Shown here: in pieces, positions 1-8,989 of the stretch
Layout of the letters: the number at the start of each line of letters is the position of its first letter
Numbering within the stretch: position 1 is the first letter of the stretch
Source: Pseudomonas hormoni
GTDB taxonomy: Bacteria; Pseudomonadota; Gammaproteobacteria; Pseudomonadales; Pseudomonadaceae
Length of the DNA: 64,000 bases
NCBI RefSeq assembly: GCF_018502625.1
Contig: NZ_CP075566.1
Span: forward strand, 5,583,001 to 5,647,000
Direction: 5' to 3'
Notes under the pieces: generated by a model
What the model was told of the DNA's origin: nothing
The model's input: the letters and a program-made list of their open reading frames with translations, nothing else
Database searches by the model: none
Program-made: the position numbers and the translations under genes

Positions 1-1018
1 CAGCCAGTTCGTATTCACGACGGTCGCTAACCAGAACCTCGGTAGGAATCTTGGTTTCGATTTCGCCCATGCTTTCGAAGTGGTGCAACGGCAGGTCTTC
101 AACCGCGCCACCGCTTTGCGGGCCGATGATGTTCGGGCACCAGCGGAATTTGGCGAAGCTGTCGGTCAGCTTGGTGCCGAACGCGTAGGCAGTGTTGCCC
201 CACAGGTAGTGCTCGTGGCTGTTGGCGACGGTTTCCTTGTACACGAACGATTTGACCGGGTTTTCTTCCGGGTCGTACGGGTTACGCAGCAGGAAACGCG
301 GCACGGTCAGGCCAACGTAACGGGAGTCTTCCGACTGGCGGAAGCTCTGCCATTTGGCGAATTGCGGGCCTTCGAAGTGATCTTTCAGATCCTTGAGGTC
401 CGGCAGGCCGGTGAAGCTTTCCAGGCCAAAGAATTTCGGGCCCGCCGCGGCAATGAACGGCGCGTGGGACATGCAGGCGACGCTGGACACGTACTGCATC
501 AGTTTCACGTCCGGCGAGCTTGGGGACATGAAGTAGTTGGCGATGATCGCGCCCACAGGCTGACCACCGAACTGGCCGTATTCAGCGGTGTAGATGTGCT
601 TGTACAGGCCAGCCTGCATCACTTCCGGCGAATCTTCGAAATCGTCCAGCAGGTCTTCTTTGGAGACGTTGAGGATTTCGATCTTGATGTTTTCGCGGAA
701 GTTGGTGCGGTCGACCAGCAACTGCAGACCACGCCACGACGATTCCAGGGACTGGAAGTCCGGGTGGTGGAGGATTTCGTCCATCTGACGGCTGAGCTTG
801 GCATCGATCTCGGCGATCATGCGGTCAACCATGGCTTTCTTGACCGGCTCACCATTGTTCTGCGGCTTGAGCAGCTCTTCGATGAAGGCCGACACACCGC
901 GCTTGGCAATGTCGTAGGCTTCGTCGTCCGGGGTCAGGCGGGTTTCGGCGATGATGCTGTCGAGAATGCTGTATTCGCCGCTCTCTTTACTCTTTTGCTG
1001 CGCTGCACTTGTGCTCAT
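1..1018 (-). CDS. tssC: T6SS contractile sheath large subunit TssC (VipB), C-terminus outside window
   Basis: This encodes the large sheath subunit that forms a heterodimer with TssB and polymerises into the contractile T6SS tail in the cytoplasm. The translated sequence starts MSTSAAQQKSKESGEYSILD and includes the family stretches MDEILHHPDFQSLESSWRGL and YGQFGGQPVGAIIANYFM, which are typical of TssC. About 339 codons are present and the frame runs off the left edge, so roughly the last third of a normal 490-500 residue protein is missing. The ATG lies 35 bases after the tssB stop, in one operon with tssA and tssB. The identification rests on recalled family sequence and is secure. Confidence 0.95.
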   Translation of the reverse strand, partial: MSTSAAQQKSKESGEYSILDSIIAETRLTPDDEAYDIAKRGVSAFIEELLKPQNNGEPVKKAMVDRMIAEIDAKLSRQMDEILHHPDFQSLESSWRGLQLLVDRTNFRENIKIEILNVSKEDLLDDFEDSPEVMQAGLYKHIYTAEYGQFGGQPVGAIIANYFMSPSSPDVKLMQYVSSVACMSHAPFIAAAGPKFFGLESFTGLPDLKDLKDHFEGPQFAKWQSFRQSEDSRYVGLTVPRFLLRNPYDPEENPVKSFVYKETVANSHEHYLWGNTAYAFGTKLTDSFAKFRWCPNIIGPQSGGAVEDLPLHHFESMGEIETKIPTEVLVSDRREYELA

Positions 1019-1053
1019 GTTGGCTTCCTTGGCTGATGGAGGGCTCAGACGTC

Positions 1054-1563
1054 TTAGAGCGCGGCGTCCTGGGCGGCGGCGTTCAGGCCCAGCTCACCCA
1101 GTACGCGACCGCGGGATTCGTCGTCGGCGAGTACGCCTTCGATGGCTTTGCGGAACGCAGGCGCGTTACCCAGCGGGCCTTTGAGGGCCACCAGCGCGTC
1201 GCGCAGTTCCATCAGTTTTTTCAGCTCGGGCACTTGCTCGACCAGCGAGGCCGGGTTGAAGTCCTTCATCGAGTTGACGCGCAGTTTCACGGCCAGTTCT
1301 TCAGTGTCGCTTTCTTCCTGAAGACGGTTCGGTACGCTCAGTGTCAGCTGCAGCTCTTGCTTGGCCAGCACTTCGTCGAAGGTCATTTTGTCGATGCTGA
1401 TCGGCTTGCGATCTTCGACTTTGCGTTCGTCCTTGCGGTGGGTGTAGTCACCGATTGCCAGTAGTTTCAACGGCAGTTCGATCTCTTCCTGAGCACCACC
1501 GGTGGCAGGTTTGAAGGTGACGTTGATGCGTTCCTTGGGGGCTACCGAGCCTTCTTTGGCCAT
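1054..1563 (-). CDS. tssB: T6SS contractile sheath small subunit TssB (VipA)
   Basis: The 169-residue product matches the normal size of the small T6SS sheath subunit. It opens MAKEGSVAPKERINVTFKPA and contains the LPLKLLAIGDYTHRKDERKV stretch characteristic of TssB/VipA, followed by the helical C-terminus (LKKLMELRDALVALKGPLG) that contacts TssC. The chosen ATG at 1563 has a good AAGGAGAA Shine-Dalgarno. A longer in-frame extension upstream is not needed and would run into the tssA stop. The gene sits 32 bases after tssA and 35 bases before tssC, which implies co-transcription and fixed stoichiometry of the sheath parts. Confidence 0.96.
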   Translation of the reverse strand: MAKEGSVAPKERINVTFKPATGGAQEEIELPLKLLAIGDYTHRKDERKVEDRKPISIDKMTFDEVLAKQELQLTLSVPNRLQEESDTEELAVKLRVNSMKDFNPASLVEQVPELKKLMELRDALVALKGPLGNAPAFRKAIEGVLADDESRGRVLGELGLNAAAQDAAL

Positions 1564-1595
1564 GGCTTTTCTCCTTGCGGTTGTGGCCCTGGGGC

Positions 1596-3152
1596 CTATT
1601 CGAGTACCACTTCGAGGTCGAGGTGGCACAGCCTGCGATAAATCTCTTCCTTGCGTTCACGTACGGCATGGTTCTGCGGCAACAACTCGCAGCAGCTATG
1701 CAGTAAATGCAGCACTTCCAGCGCAAGATCGGGCTCCCAGGCGTTCAGGCCTGAGTCCTGTAATGTTTGGTCGAGGGTTTCGAGTTGGGTCTTGGCCAGT
1801 TCGTACTTTTTGGCCATGAAGCACAGCCGCGCGAGGGCGAACTGCCAGAAGAACCTCACGCGTCCGCCGTGGGCACTTTGCAGGCCCTGCTTGAGGATTT
1901 GCACGGCGGCCTTGAGGCCGTCCTTGCGCAGAATCGGCAGGACTTCTTCGAGCGCCAGTTCCCAGGCTGGCTGGGTGTCGGCGACTTCGACTTTGCGCGG
2001 CGCACTGGCGCTTTGCAGGTGTGGCATGACGTTGGCGCTGATCCAGGCGCGGGTGGCCGGATCGGCAAACGGAGCGCCGTCATGGAAGCGCAATTCGACG
2101 ATGCCAGGCAGGCGCTGAACCAAAAGCGCGAAGTGGATTTCCACTTCGCGCATTGCCATGTCGGCGTTCAATGCCTGGAGACATTCCCAGACCATTCGCT
2201 GGCCATCGAACCAGAACGGCGCCTTCGCCAGGCTCGCCTCCAGTTCCACCAACAGGTCGGCGTATTTACCCTGGTCGTAACGGTCCTGATAGGCCTTGAG
2301 CTTGTCGGCGGGCAAGCCACGCAGCACGGTGATCTGTTCAGCGTTGCGTTCGGGGACGGCGTCGATGGGCAGCCACAGCAACGTGCGATTGAGGCGCAAG
2401 GCGCGCAGGTCAGTGGCTTTCTGCTTGAGCCACCAGGCGCATAACGGACGGGCGTTTTCCTGCTGGGCGCGCAGGGCCTTGTGGGCTTCTTTTTCGTTAT
2501 CGATCGGTGCGCCGGGGGTGAACAGCTGCGTGGCGGCCTGTTTGACCTGAGCCACGGCAGCACCGACCACGCCGGGCTCCGGCTGGTTGTCGGCGGCGCG
2601 TTGCACCATGTTTTTCAGGCGGCGGGAGATCGGTAGCAGCAACGGCGCGTCATCACCCAAGTGCTCGGTGCACGCGGCATCGAGGCCTTCAAGGTGCTCC
2701 ACCAGACGGCGGAACATCGGCAACTGCTCTTTGATCGCAATGTTTTCAGTCAGCACCTGCTCAAGACGCGGCACCAGCCAACTGATCGCGGCGGAGCGCG
2801 TACGGGCCTTGTTCGGGTGGACTTCGGCCCAGTGGCTTTCGCACAGGTAGTGCAGCAAACCGAGGCCGGCGAGCAGGCCTTGAAAGGATTCGCGCTGATA
2901 CAGCGCCCAGGTCAACCAGGCGCCGACGCGCAAATCCTTGGATTGGGTGCGCAGCAGATTTTCGCTGCTTTCACGGATTTTCAGCCAGTCGATCTGACCG
3001 CTTTCGTGCATGGAAGAGGCTTTGGCCAGCTCGCTTTCCAGTGCTTCATATTCGCTTGAAAAGCGAACATCCTCACCCGCGAAATTCTCTTTGGAAACAG
3101 AGGCTTTTGCGAGGTCGAGGTAATGAGCGGAAAGTTTGCTTGAGTAGGACAT
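1596..3152 (-). CDS. tssA: T6SS assembly protein TssA (ImpA N-terminal and VasJ-like C-terminal regions)
   Basis: The 518-residue product looks like a long TssA protein, which caps or primes T6SS baseplate and tail-sheath assembly. The N-terminal ImpA-type region (about 20-140) shows the family pattern of tryptophans and the DLRVGAWLTWALYQRESFQGL segment. The C-terminal half resembles the VasJ-type extension of long TssA proteins. It is the first gene of the leftward tssA-tssB-tssC operon, and its promoter must lie in the 677-base gap shared with the divergent vgrG. Family assignment is firm. The exact TssA subclass is inferred from length. Confidence 0.92.
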   Translation of the reverse strand: MSYSSKLSAHYLDLAKASVSKENFAGEDVRFSSEYEALESELAKASSMHESGQIDWLKIRESSENLLRTQSKDLRVGAWLTWALYQRESFQGLLAGLGLLHYLCESHWAEVHPNKARTRSAAISWLVPRLEQVLTENIAIKEQLPMFRRLVEHLEGLDAACTEHLGDDAPLLLPISRRLKNMVQRAADNQPEPGVVGAAVAQVKQAATQLFTPGAPIDNEKEAHKALRAQQENARPLCAWWLKQKATDLRALRLNRTLLWLPIDAVPERNAEQITVLRGLPADKLKAYQDRYDQGKYADLLVELEASLAKAPFWFDGQRMVWECLQALNADMAMREVEIHFALLVQRLPGIVELRFHDGAPFADPATRAWISANVMPHLQSASAPRKVEVADTQPAWELALEEVLPILRKDGLKAAVQILKQGLQSAHGGRVRFFWQFALARLCFMAKKYELAKTQLETLDQTLQDSGLNAWEPDLALEVLHLLHSCCELLPQNHAVRERKEEIYRRLCHLDLEVVLE

Positions 3153-3829
3153 CCATGGCCTTTAGTTTGGATTACGGTCATACGCCCATTGGAGTTTCAA
3201 CGGCGAGGGACAGTATCAAAGAGCTGCGATGAGTCTCATCCAATTGAGATCGTGCTCTTACAAAGTGGGCGCATCGTACTCACGATGATGGCCACTAGCA
3301 AGCATCTGATTAAACAATAAGACGAAGTGTGTTTATTGTCCGTAGGAGATCTCCCTATATGTAGCAAGGGAATCCCTGAGATCGGTTCAACTGTTTATTG
3401 TTCTGCCACCAGGCCGGAAACCCTTGAGATAGAGCCATCCAGCTTCTCGCCCTGAATAAATCCCGTATTCATTGCCCATGCACTCGCTGAGGCGGACGTG
3501 AAGCATGCCAAAAATATAAATGGAAGAATGTAGGAGCCTTCTGAAATGTTACCGATCGCAATGAATAAATCGATGAGTGACAACAGCCGATCAAAAAAGT
3601 GCCATCAATATGATGGCACCTTATAATTAACGCAAAGTTCCAGAATGGAACTTTCGGTATCACGGAAATTTCATACCCCGCTTCAGGATCCCTCCTACAT
3701 CAATACTTTGGATGCGTTGTTAGCGTGCCCGGCATTTTGGCGACTTAATTCGGCCACGCACGGTTCGGTCGTCGCGATCTCTTTCTCTCTCAGCTTAAGG
3801 ACGAGCTAAAAAAGCAAAAGGATAAGCGC
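3153..3829. other. Divergent intergenic region between tssA and vgrG
   Basis: This 677-base gap is clearly AT-richer than its flanks and must carry the promoters of the leftward tssABC operon and the rightward vgrG operon. I see no convincing protein gene. A possible 62-codon minus-strand frame (3395-3583) would start with TTG and lacks a Shine-Dalgarno. Two strong hairpins lie at 3634-3654 and 3599-3619, the second followed by a minus-strand T run (see separate entry). vgrG has a clear AAGGATAAG ribosome binding site just before 3830. Confidence 0.6.
3591..3654 (-). ncRNA. Candidate 3' end of a minus-strand small RNA: two hairpins plus T run
   Basis: Read on the minus strand there is a perfect 8-bp hairpin AAAGTTCC/GGAACTTT (3634-3654). 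It is followed by a perfect 9-bp hairpin GTGCCATCA/TGATGGCAC (3599-3619) ending in six Ts, which is the shape of an intrinsic terminator. No minus-strand protein gene lies to the right, so a terminator here would have to end an unannotated short transcript or an antisense RNA from vgrG. No obvious promoter was found, so the 5' end is undefined. Alternatively it may be a remnant terminator. Confidence 0.35.
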
Positions 3830-6800
3830 ATGTTTGCACCGGCTAATGCCGCGCAATTCACCCTTACGATCCCGGGGGTTCGCAACGATTTTAAAGTGCT
3901 GGCATTTGAAGGCACTGAAACCATCAGCGCGCTGTACTCAATCAGCGTCGATCTGGTCAGCGAATACCCGGATTTCGATCTGGAGAGCTTGCTCAACCAA
4001 CCTGCATTTCTCCAATTCGGCTTTAACGGCGAAGGCATTCATGGCCATATCGACGGGGTGTCCGTGGGCGATGCCGGCAAACGCCTGACGCGCTATCGCA
4101 TGAACCTGGTACCGGTACTGCACGACTTGCAGTTCAGCCATGATCAGCGGATTTTCCAGAACAAAACGGCGCCTCAGATCATCGCTCAGGTACTGAAGGG
4201 GCATGGCATCCAGGCCGATGCGGTGACCTTCCACGTCAGAACGAGCCCCGAGCGCCGGCACTGCACTCAATACCGGGAAAGTGATTTCGAGTTCGTCCAG
4301 CGGCTGTGCGCCGAGGATGGCATTGCCTGGCATCACCAGCATTCCCGGGAAGGTCACGTGCTGGTCTTCACCGATGACCAGACCGCCTTTCCAAAATTGA
4401 GTGAAACGCCTTATCTGCAAGACGCCGGCATGGTGGCGGAGCATCCGGTCGTCAGCCAGTTTTCCATGCGTTACAGCACTCGCCCCAGCAAAGTCACTCG
4501 CCGACACTACGACCCGAAGCGCCCGAGCGCGCTGCTGGAAAGTCGCGTCATCGCCGAGTTCAGCCCAGAGCTTGAAGACTATCGTTATCCGCAATTTTTC
4601 GAGAGTGAAAAACACGGCAAACAACTCGCTCGGCAAGCACTGGAGCGGCACCGCGCCGACTATCAATTGGCGGAGGGCAAAAGCGATCAGCCGTGCCTGC
4701 GCAGCGGCCACTTTTTCAGCCTGACGGATCACCCACGTGAAACGTACAACGATCTATGGCTGTTGCTCAGTGTGACCCACTCCGGAAAACAGCCCCAAGT
4801 GCTAGAAGAGTCGGCCCCCAAACCTGGAGATGGTTTTACTCAGGGCTACCGCAATAGTTTCAGCGCAATTCCCTGGGACGTGTTTTATCGGCCACCACTG
4901 CCGGCACCACGACCTGCCCTGGTCTGCCAGACCGCGCGCGTCACCGGGCCTGTCGGTGAAGAGATCTACTGCGACGAATACGGTCGCGTCAAAGTGGAAT
5001 TCCATTGGGACCGCGCTGAGCACAACAGCGAAAAAAGCAGTTGTTGGCTACGGGTGGCGTCCAGTTGGGCGGGGGATCATTTCGGCGCGGTGATCATTCC
5101 GCGTATCGGCATGGAAGTCCTCGTCACCTACCTCGAAGGCAATCCTGACGACCCGCTGATCACCGGTTGCCTGATCAACAAGGTCACTCCGGCGCCCTAC
5201 CCCTTACCCGAGCACAAAACCAGAACCGTGCTGCGTAGCCATAGCTCTCCGCATAACGGCGGCTACAACGAACTGTCGATTGAAGACCGCGCCGGGCAGG
5301 AGTTGATCTACCTGCGTGCCCAGCGGGATATGGAGCAGAAGGTCGGGAACGACAGCCGATTGGACGTGGGCAACGAGCGTCGGGAAACCATCAAGGGCGA
5401 CAGCATTTCGGTGCTCGGCGCTGAAGAACATCGCACGGTTACGGCGGATCGCAAGGTTCACCTGAAGGCCAGTGACTATTTGCAGGTTGCCGGGAGCAGC
5501 CACAACCAGATTGGCGAAGCGTTGGTGGTTGAGGCCGGTGAGCACGTTCATATCAAGGCGGGGGCCAATCTGGTACTGGACGCGGGCGCCAGCATTACGT
5601 TGAAGGCGGGTGGTCACCATGTCGTGATCGATGCGGGTGGGGTGTTCAGCAGTAGCGAGGTTGAGGTCGGTGGTTCGCCGGTGGTGGGGTTGGCGGCGCA
5701 TGCGCTGTTGCCGGGGACGGTGGCGGGGTTGTTGGCGGCGGTTGTGCCTGAGCCGCAGGAAGAGGATGAGCTGGAGGAAGAAGAGGAAGAGGTTGAAGAA
5801 GAAGGGATTACTTTGCGAATCGGAGTGTTCTTCGATGGCACGGGTAACAACAAAGCCAACAGTGAGACCGTGGCAGCGTGTTATGCGCCGGACGCCAAAT
5901 TGGAGGAGGCTGCCGAGGAGGTACAGAAGTATTGCGCGGCTTATGGGTATGACGGCAATGGGAGCTCGCCGGACAATAGTTATGGGAATGATGTGAGCAA
6001 TATTGTCCGGCTTTACAAACTCTATGAAGACCGAGTGGACGAAACGCTTTCGCCAGAAGTAACGAAGACCTCAATCGCCGTTTATGTTGAGGGCATCGGG
6101 ACCACGAGCGGTGGTGAAGACTCACGCTACTCCCAAGCAACGGGGCGGGGCGAAACAGGGGTAGCTGCCCGGGTTGAGCAGAGTCCGGCGCTTATCATGG
6201 AACAGTTACGCCGATTGGATGAAAAGAATCCGGGGGTGAAGATTGATCGGATTGAATTCGATATTTTCGGTTTTAGCCGAGGTGCAGCCGCCGCACGACA
6301 CTTTGCAAATGAAGTCCTCAAGGGCGAGCAAAACGCTCTTGCGAAATCACTGCCGACTGGCTCTCCGATGTTGTCCAGCAACTTCAACTGGCGCGTCAAA
6401 ACTGATGTCACCATCAACTTCATTGGCCTGTTCGATACTGTTGCGTCCATCGCCAACCCTTGGGTGCTTGACTTCACTGGTGCCAACAGCAGAAACCCTT
6501 TTCTCAATCTCAGACTCCCGGACGACTGTGCCAATAAGGTTGTGCACTTGGTCGCGCGAGACGAAATCCGTGAAAATTTCGCCCTCAACAGCCTCGGTGA
6601 TACAGACCTGATTTTACCCGGTGTGCACTCAGACCTCGGCGGTGGTTATTTGCCAATAGCCCAAGAAAAGCTGCTGCTGGGTAAACCCTTAACAAGCACC
6701 GTGAGCGAGAGCACGGACGCAACTCGCACTGAGGCCTACCTTTGCGCCGAAAAAGAGGCATTCGCTTGGTATGGAAAAGGCGTCATCGAATTCGAAGGGC

Positions 6801-7249
6801 CTCGTAACAAAGTCAAAGTGGCGTATTGGGAAACACCGCTGCCTTACTCAAAAGGGCCAGCTGGAACCAATGTCGAACAACAGAAGAAGGTTTTTGCAAC
6901 TGCCGCAATTGAGCGCTCGGTCCGAGGCGAACTGTCGCTTGTGTATTTACGGATCATGCGTGAGCTGGCGGTCAGGCACGATGTGCCATTCAAGCTAATC
7001 CCCGATATTCCAACCCTGCGATTACCCGATGAACTGGAGCCTATCCACAAAAAGCTGCAGGCGTATGCCCTTGGCGAAACAACGGTCGAGGGATTAACCC
7101 ACCAAGAACGAGCATTGCTACGCAGTCGCTACATCCACATCTCCGCTAGCTGGAACGCAGCCAAAGATCTCAATAGCAGCGATATGAGCGTTCTTTTCAT
7201 CAACCGACCGGCTCGAGACAACAAGCGAGTGGTGCACCCCAATGAATAA
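3830..7249 (+). CDS. VgrG spike protein fused to a Tle1-type (DUF2235) phospholipase effector
   Basis: This is an evolved VgrG of 1139 residues. Residues about 1-500 form the gp27/gp5-like spike base (NQPAFLQFGFNGEGIHGHI, then the OB-fold segment GPVGEEIYCDEYGRVKVEFH). Residues 500-620 are the beta-helix needle. A run of glutamates (about 643-659) links to a DUF2235 domain beginning near 660 (LRIGVFFDGTGNNKAN). This domain has the lipase elbow GFSRGA with Ser816, and Asp869 (GLFDTVA) and His933 (GVHSDLGGGY) as the likely rest of the triad. By family knowledge it would be delivered by the T6SS and attack phospholipids of rival cells. The ATG has a good ribosome binding site, and the stop overlaps the downstream DUF2931 gene by 8 bases. 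Confidence 0.93.
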   Translation: MFAPANAAQFTLTIPGVRNDFKVLAFEGTETISALYSISVDLVSEYPDFDLESLLNQPAFLQFGFNGEGIHGHIDGVSVGDAGKRLTRYRMNLVPVLHDLQFSHDQRIFQNKTAPQIIAQVLKGHGIQADAVTFHVRTSPERRHCTQYRESDFEFVQRLCAEDGIAWHHQHSREGHVLVFTDDQTAFPKLSETPYLQDAGMVAEHPVVSQFSMRYSTRPSKVTRRHYDPKRPSALLESRVIAEFSPELEDYRYPQFFESEKHGKQLARQALERHRADYQLAEGKSDQPCLRSGHFFSLTDHPRETYNDLWLLLSVTHSGKQPQVLEESAPKPGDGFTQGYRNSFSAIPWDVFYRPPLPAPRPALVCQTARVTGPVGEEIYCDEYGRVKVEFHWDRAEHNSEKSSCWLRVASSWAGDHFGAVIIPRIGMEVLVTYLEGNPDDPLITGCLINKVTPAPYPLPEHKTRTVLRSHSSPHNGGYNELSIEDRAGQELIYLRAQRDMEQKVGNDSRLDVGNERRETIKGDSISVLGAEEHRTVTADRKVHLKASDYLQVAGSSHNQIGEALVVEAGEHVHIKAGANLVLDAGASITLKAGGHHVVIDAGGVFSSSEVEVGGSPVVGLAAHALLPGTVAGLLAAVVPEPQEEDELEEEEEEVEEEGITLRIGVFFDGTGNNKANSETVAACYAPDAKLEEAAEEVQKYCAAYGYDGNGSSPDNSYGNDVSNIVRLYKLYEDRVDETLSPEVTKTSIAVYVEGIGTTSGGEDSRYSQATGRGETGVAARVEQSPALIMEQLRRLDEKNPGVKIDRIEFDIFGFSRGAAAARHFANEVLKGEQNALAKSLPTGSPMLSSNFNWRVKTDVTINFIGLFDTVASIANPWVLDFTGANSRNPFLNLRLPDDCANKVVHLVARDEIRENFALNSLGDTDLILPGVHSDLGGGYLPIAQEKLLLGKPLTSTVSESTDATRTEAYLCAEKEAFAWYGKGVIEFEGPRNKVKVAYWETPLPYSKGPAGTNVEQQKKVFATAAIERSVRGELSLVYLRIMRELAVRHDVPFKLIPDIPTLRLPDELEPIHKKLQAYALGETTVEGLTHQERALLRSRYIHISASWNAAKDLNSSDMSVLFINRPARDNKRVVHPNE

Positions 7250-7913
7250 TTTCTCCTGTCTTTTCGTCAAATGCACCAGCTTACTGTTCGGGCTGCTTTT
7301 TACTGGTGACTCGCAGAGCTTCGCCCAAACCGGTAAGGAATTACCTTGGTTCTTGGGTTTTTCAGCACCGGCTTATATGGAAGTCTGGATTGAAACTGCA
7401 GACGTGGTGGATATCCAAGAGAGGGTATTCCGAGGTGCAGGAGGGGGTATCGCCTCTGTTCCAAGGCCACCAAACAATCAAGGCATTGCCAGAGGGTGGG
7501 CCAGTAGCAACGGCGGAGGGAAAGGGCGCCATGTCACGGGAGCCGATCTACCAAGGTTAATCTACGTGCGTTGGCAATCGCTGGCAGAACCACAAACTTA
7601 CGAGGCCTATATCGTTATCCCCGAATCCGCTCGGGAAATCATGCGCCGACCTGAAAAAGCCTTCTGCCGGGCTGACGGTAAACGGATCACCGACTACCGC
7701 GACGACATTGGCATTGGTCTGGCGCCGGGCGGTATTGCCAAGGTCTGGCTGGGCGGCCCTTGCTTGAAGGCGGTCGAAATTCTTCGGGTTGTGGGCAACG
7801 TCAATTCACAAGGTCCCTCTCAGGGAAAAAATGAAGGTCGTTATGCTCTGCCTTTGGAGCCGGAGTCCAAAGCGTACATTGAGAAGTTCGGAATTCCTTA
7901 TGGCTCTTGGTAA
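7242..7913 (+). CDS. DUF2931-family protein, probable immunity protein for the VgrG-linked phospholipase (copy 1)
   Basis: The 223-residue product has an N-terminal signal-like hydrophobic segment (CTSLLFGLLFTGDSQSFAQ), so it should act in the periplasm. It then has a DUF2931-like body with LPWFLGFSAPAYMEVWIETA and the conserved DDIGIGLAPGGIAKVWLGGP. The ATG lies inside the 3' end of the effector gene, so the pair is translationally coupled. This position is usual for a cognate immunity protein of Tle effectors. No lipobox cysteine is obvious. A near-identical paralogue follows directly. The immunity role is inferred from position, export and family. Confidence 0.82.
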   Translation: MNNFSCLFVKCTSLLFGLLFTGDSQSFAQTGKELPWFLGFSAPAYMEVWIETADVVDIQERVFRGAGGGIASVPRPPNNQGIARGWASSNGGGKGRHVTGADLPRLIYVRWQSLAEPQTYEAYIVIPESAREIMRRPEKAFCRADGKRITDYRDDIGIGLAPGGIAKVWLGGPCLKAVEILRVVGNVNSQGPSQGKNEGRYALPLEPESKAYIEKFGIPYGSW

Positions 7914-8604
7914 CCACTACCTCGAGGCCTCGCCGATCATCAAACCGGCCAAGCCAATCAAGAAATACACCGGCCTGTTGGTTGGATTGCTGTTGGCTTT
8001 CAGCTCGCAAAGCTTCGCACAACCGGAAAGGAAATTGCCTTGGTTCCTGGGGTTTTCAGCGCCGGCTTACATGGAGGTATGGATTGAAACTGCAGACGTG
8101 GTGGATATAAGGGAGCGGGTATTCCGAGGTGCAGGAGGTGGTATCGCCTCTGTGCCAAAACCTCCAAATAATCGGGGTATTGCCAGAGGTTGGGTCAGCA
8201 GTAACGGGAGTGGAAAAGGTCGCCATGTCACGGGTGCCGATCTACCACAATTGATCTACGTGCGCTGGCAGTCGTTGGCAGAACCACAAACCTACGAGGC
8301 TTACATCGTCATTCCCGAATCAGCACGGGAGATCATGCGCAAACCCCAAAAGGCCTTTTGCAGGGCTGACGGTAAGTGGATCACCGACTACCGCGACGAC
8401 ATTGGTATTGGTCTGGCTCCGGGCGGTATTGCCAAGGTCTGGTTGGGAGGCCCCTGCTTGAAGTCGGTTGAGATAGGTCGAGTCGAAGGAACCATTAACC
8501 CAAGGGGTCCCTATGGAGGAGAATCCGGTGGCAAGTATCGACCCTTGTCCGAAACATCCAAGGTTTACATAGAGAAGTTCGGAATCCCCTATGGAAGCTG
8601 GTAA
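7900..8604 (+). CDS. DUF2931-family protein, probable immunity protein (copy 2, tandem duplicate)
   Basis: A 234-residue paralogue of the preceding gene, nearly identical over most of the mature part (LPWFLGFSAPAYMEVWIETA, GGIASVP, DDIGIGLAPGGIAKVWLGGP, EKFGIPYGSW). Its N-terminus differs (MALGNHYLEASPIIKPAKPI, then hydrophobic LLVGLLLAFSSQSFAQ), giving a signal segment with a longer charged n-region. The ATG at 7900 overlaps the end of copy 1. The Shine-Dalgarno is weak, so translation may depend on coupling. The two copies differ mainly near the C-terminus (the segment before the terminal EKFGIPYGSW), which could reflect specificity for different effector variants. Confidence 0.8.
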   Translation: MALGNHYLEASPIIKPAKPIKKYTGLLVGLLLAFSSQSFAQPERKLPWFLGFSAPAYMEVWIETADVVDIRERVFRGAGGGIASVPKPPNNRGIARGWVSSNGSGKGRHVTGADLPQLIYVRWQSLAEPQTYEAYIVIPESAREIMRKPQKAFCRADGKWITDYRDDIGIGLAPGGIAKVWLGGPCLKSVEIGRVEGTINPRGPYGGESGGKYRPLSETSKVYIEKFGIPYGSW

Positions 8605-8989
8605 GGAATGCCAACATTTCCGATGGTTAAACACCATTCAACAGCGCTTGTTTAAAACACCTCAAGGTTACGTCCTGCAAGCTACAACACCTTGCGTCGT
8701 TGCCTACGGCTACGCCAGAATCCGCCGGCTTGTGCGCCTTGGGGCTGGTCGGTAACTTGGTTCGTGTCACTGCTCATCAGTGATCGGGTTTAGTCGCTCG
8801 CTGGTAATTGAAGATGCACGAGCATCCGTCAGACAGGTATTCGTACCTGAGTTTGATGGTGGCTGTGCGTAGGGCACCTTCGGGTGCGCCGGCTTCTTCA
8901 ATTCCCCGGTCCGACTAACCTGCGTACAGCTGCCACCCCTTCGTTTAGTCGGCGAAGTGGTGTCGGCATCACTCAAGGAATTGAAGATC
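8605..8989 (+). other. Intergenic region with the structured leader of the DUF6124 gene
   Basis: This 385-base stretch contains no credible protein gene. From about 8767 to the start codon at 8990 it is densely folded in potential, with at least five inverted repeats (described separately as a candidate regulatory RNA). The upstream part (8605-8760) presumably holds the promoter, but I could not pick out a convincing -35/-10 pair. Confidence 0.6.
8767..8989 (+). promoter_or_regulatory. Candidate cis-regulatory RNA switch controlling translation of the DUF6124 gene
   Basis: Elements in order: hairpin TCACTG/CAGTGA (8767-8783); arm A (8787-8814); stem-loop 8816-8868 with inner CAGGTA-TTCG-TACCTG (8834-8849); stem-loop 8872-8890 with a TTCG loop; arm B (8893-8920); hairpin P4 (8929-8943 with 8953-8967). 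Arm B pairs with arm A (AATTGAAGA with TCTTCAATT, and TTAGTCG with CGACTAA), closing a three-way junction. Arm B also contains CTTCAATTCC (8896-8905), the exact complement of GGAATTGAAG at 8977-8986, which holds the Shine-Dalgarno. CCGACTAA (8911-8918) likewise complements TTAGTCGG in the P4 loop (8945-8952). The two folds are mutually exclusive, so an ON/OFF ribosome-access switch is inferred. Confidence 0.6.

Noticed and set aside
3395..3583. 62-codon minus-strand frame with a hydrophobic segment between tssA and vgrG
   Set aside because: It would start with TTG, has no Shine-Dalgarno, and lies just downstream of a terminator-like hairpin. A pseudogene remnant is possible but cannot be supported.
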